Assembly (NCBI RefSeq): GCF_900141905.1
Contig: NZ_FQZF01000009.1
Span: 62,001 to 126,000, forward strand
DNA from: Muricoccus roseus
GTDB taxonomy: Bacteria > Pseudomonadota > Alphaproteobacteria > Acetobacterales > Acetobacteraceae
DNA: 64,000 nt
Reading direction: 5' to 3'
Shown piece after piece: positions 62,284 to 64,000 of the stretch (positions are counted from its first letter, which is position 1; each line of letters opens with the position of its first letter). A program made the position numbers and the translations under genes. Below the pieces are notes generated by a model. The model was not told the DNA's origin, ran no database searches, and saw only the letters and a program-made list of their open reading frames with translations.

Positions 62284-62555
62284 AACTTCGGCGTTGGCGG
62301 CAGCGTCCCCGCTCTCTGCGCGCCTGCCAGGCAGTCCTCCGTCACCTGGGCCCGCACCAGGGCGCTGTCGATGTCGAGCTTGCCGAAGGGGCCGTACACC
62401 CGGTCCTCCGCCATCGCGCCGCGCATCTGGCAGGCATAGCGCGCATCTGCTGCCGTGGCGGGGCCGGTGGAAGCGGTCTGCCCCGGACCGCCCTGGGCGC
62501 AAGCCGCGAGGAGCAGGAGCGAGGCGAGGCCCGCTCCACGAATGCCATCCATCAT
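62280..62555 (-). CDS. Small putative lipoprotein
   Basis: This 91-residue protein has a lipoprotein signal (GLASLLLLAACAQG, lipobox LAAC) and a short mature domain with two cysteines (YACQMRGAMAED, TEDCLAGAQRAG). GGAGG lies 8 bases before the ATG at 62555. I know no family. It converges on the AhpD-like gene with overlapping stops. Confidence 0.6.
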   Translation of the reverse strand: MMDGIRGAGLASLLLLAACAQGGPGQTASTGPATAADARYACQMRGAMAEDRVYGPFGKLDIDSALVRAQVTEDCLAGAQRAGTLPPTPKF

Positions 62556-62640
62556 CAGGCGCCTCCATTCGCCATATCGCAGAGAGGAACGGCCGGGGGT
62601 GCGGGGGGTTTGTTCGGGGCGGATTGTGCTTGCGGCGCCC

Positions 62641-62895
62641 TGAGAGGCTTTGCCTCCCAGACCCTCCACCGGGGTGGCAGCGGCCACCCCGGACCCCGCG
62701 TTCGGCCTGCCGGGGATGCGATGATCGCTGTGGCGCCGCAGGCATTTTGATTTCGGCCGCGCGGGCTGACCTGACCGTCGCCTGAGGTCATCGACCTCAG
62801 GCGCACCTCCAACCCCGCATTCCACGGCAGTCTTCCAAAAGAAGATGAGGGAGGGTCCGGGAGGGAGAATTCCTTCTCGCTCCCGGGGGCCATCA
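62641..62895 (-). repeat. Dispersed hairpin repeat, divergent copy 6 (inverted)
   Basis: Read on the minus strand this copy begins with a shortened first hairpin (CCGGGAG-CGAGAA, loop GGAA, TTCTC-CCTCCCGG; one mismatch) and keeps the second hairpin exactly (GCCTGAGGTC-gat-GACCTCAGGC). The third and fourth are replaced by different sequences that still form hairpins: CCGGGGTGG/CCACCCCGG (62669-62692) and GAGGC/GCCTC (62644-62656). The spacer is also different and contains GACTGCCGTGGAA. It is the only copy in the minus orientation. Confidence 0.78.
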
Positions 62896-62905
62896 GCGCC
62901 TAACC

Positions 62906-63931
62906 CTATTCGTTCCGCGCCCCCGATTGCCGCACCAGCGCCGCGTGGCGGCCGATTTCCTCGTGCAGGAAGGTGGCCAGCCGCTCCGGCGGGCCGCCGA
63001 GCGTGGCCATGCCGGACTGCTCGAACCGCGCCTTCGCCTCGGGGTCGTTCAGCACCTCGTTCGCGATGGTGTTCAGGCGCTGCACGAAGGCGGGGTCCGA
63101 GCCCTTGGGCAGGAAGAGACCGAACCAGGTGCCGAAGACGAGGCCGGGCATGCCCAGTTCCGCCGTGGTGGGCACGTCGGGCAGTTGCGGCGCGCGGCGT
63201 TCGTCCAGCACCGCGATCGGCGTCACCGCCCCAGCCTTCACCTGGGGCGCGACGCCGGTGATGAGGTTGAACATCGCCTGGATCCGGCCGGAGAGCAGGT
63301 CCGTCACCCCCGCCGCCGGTGCGGTGTAGGGCACATGCGTCATCTGCGTGCCGGTGAGGGACTTGTAGAGCTCCCCCGCCAGATGCATCGAGGAGCCGTT
63401 GCCCGTGGAGCCGAAGTTGATCGCGCCCGGGTTGGCGCGGGCATAGGCGCCGAACTCCGCCAGGTTGCGGATCGGCAGGTCCTTGTTCACCACCAGCACG
63501 TTGGGCACGTTGCCGACGAGGACGACCGGCTCGAAGTCCTTCTCCGGGTCGAAGGGCAGGTCCCGGTAGAGGGCCGGGCCCGTGGCCAGCGTGCCGGCCC
63601 AGGACCAGAGGATGGTGTAGCCATCGGGCGCCGAGCGCGCGCCGGCCAGGGCGCCGATATTGCCGTTGGCGCCGCCGCGGTTGTCGATGATGACGCGCTG
63701 GCCGATGCGCTTCTCCAACTCCTGCGCGAAGATGCGGGCCAGGGTATCCGCCGTGCCGCCGCCGCCCGGCGCGGGGACGATGACCCGCACGGGGCGGTTG
63801 GGCCAGGGGCCGGTTGCTGCTGGCGGGGAAGGAGCGGGCGCGGCCGGGGCCGGCGCGGTCTGCCCCAGGGCTGTGGAGGCGAGGCCGAGGGCCGGAAGGG
63901 CGAGGGCGCTGCGGCGCGTGATGCTCATCAT
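62906..63931 (-). CDS. Bug-type tripartite tricarboxylate transporter substrate-binding protein
   Basis: This 341-residue exported protein has a signal with a twin-arginine (MMSITRRSALALPALGLASTALG), a Pro/Ala linker, then the Bug fold: WPNRPVRVIVPAPGGGGTADTLARIFAQ, VIIDNRGGANGNIGA, GAINFGSTGNGSSMHLAGEL and MTHVPYTAPAAGVTDLLSG. It is the second orphan Bug protein in the window. Ligand unknown. Start at 63931 or 63928; the frame also runs open to the window edge. Confidence 0.9.
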   Translation of the reverse strand: MMSITRRSALALPALGLASTALGQTAPAPAAPAPSPPAATGPWPNRPVRVIVPAPGGGGTADTLARIFAQELEKRIGQRVIIDNRGGANGNIGALAGARSAPDGYTILWSWAGTLATGPALYRDLPFDPEKDFEPVVLVGNVPNVLVVNKDLPIRNLAEFGAYARANPGAINFGSTGNGSSMHLAGELYKSLTGTQMTHVPYTAPAAGVTDLLSGRIQAMFNLITGVAPQVKAGAVTPIAVLDERRAPQLPDVPTTAELGMPGLVFGTWFGLFLPKGSDPAFVQRLNTIANEVLNDPEAKARFEQSGMATLGGPPERLATFLHEEIGRHAALVRQSGARNE

Positions 63932-64000
63932 CGGGGCTCCCAGGGGGCTTTGCCCGAAGCTTAGGCAGGATCGGGGCCAGGACGGAAATCGCGCGGGCAC

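Overview
This 64 kb chromosomal window has very high GC content and dense, often translationally coupled genes. Gene content and order point to an alphaproteobacterium. The zapE-mdh-sucCD ... odhAB ... lpd order, the uvrC-pgsA-moaD-moaE block, a MarR/response-regulator/histidine-kinase trio beside a branched-chain aminotransferase, and two orphan Bug-type solute-binding proteins together suggest Acetobacteraceae, probably Roseomonas-like. That assignment is inference; there is no rRNA gene here to test it. I see no tRNA, rRNA, CRISPR array, insertion sequence or prophage.

Layout. 0-2 kb: end of a transaldolase-type aldolase gene, DUF484 and xerC. 2-4.9 kb: a cupin protein, a MATE exporter with its HxlR regulator, and a small PGPGW membrane protein. 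5-11 kb: lpd, a GFA-type zinc protein, odhB and odhA. 11.5-16.2 kb: ilvE diverging from marR-RR-HK, then cysE. 16.6-19.4 kb: a tiny secreted protein, ychF, pth and rplY. 20-24.4 kb: an MFS carrier, a PRC-barrel protein, a second aminotransferase and a SulP transporter. 24.6-28 kb: oxyR-ahpF-ahpC with an OxyR-like operator. 28-34 kb: sucD, sucC, mdh, two small unknown genes and zapE. 34-41 kb: a Bug protein, thiC with its TPP riboswitch, two SDRs, an exported hydrolase and an AraJ-like MFS carrier diverging from a LysR gene. 41-49.5 kb: LysR, a FolM-like SDR, folB, uvrC, pgsA, a lipoprotein, moaD, moaE and a membrane protein. 49.7-54.2 kb: lytic transglycosylase, iron-permease-like protein, an SRPBCC-like protein, a thioesterase and a fused beta-oxidation enzyme. 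54.5-62.3 kb: ccmCDEFGHI run directly into a flavin monooxygenase-like gene and two AhpD-superfamily genes. 62.3-64 kb: a small lipoprotein and a second Bug protein.

How the genes work together. The TCA-cycle genes (mdh, sucC, sucD, odhA, odhB, lpd) are all on the minus strand and in the usual alphaproteobacterial order, but about 17 kb of unrelated genes separates sucD from odhA. The peroxide module (ahpC, ahpF, oxyR) lies in that interval. The ccm operon builds c-type cytochromes and is coupled by 1-4 bp overlaps to three redox-type genes of unknown substrate.

The most unusual feature is a dispersed intergenic repeat of about 240 bp: five clear copies in one orientation and one divergent copy in the other. 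Each carries up to four hairpins. The first has a 16-bp stem with a GGAA (GNRA-type) loop, and several stems show paired compensatory changes between copies. No transposase for it is present in the window.
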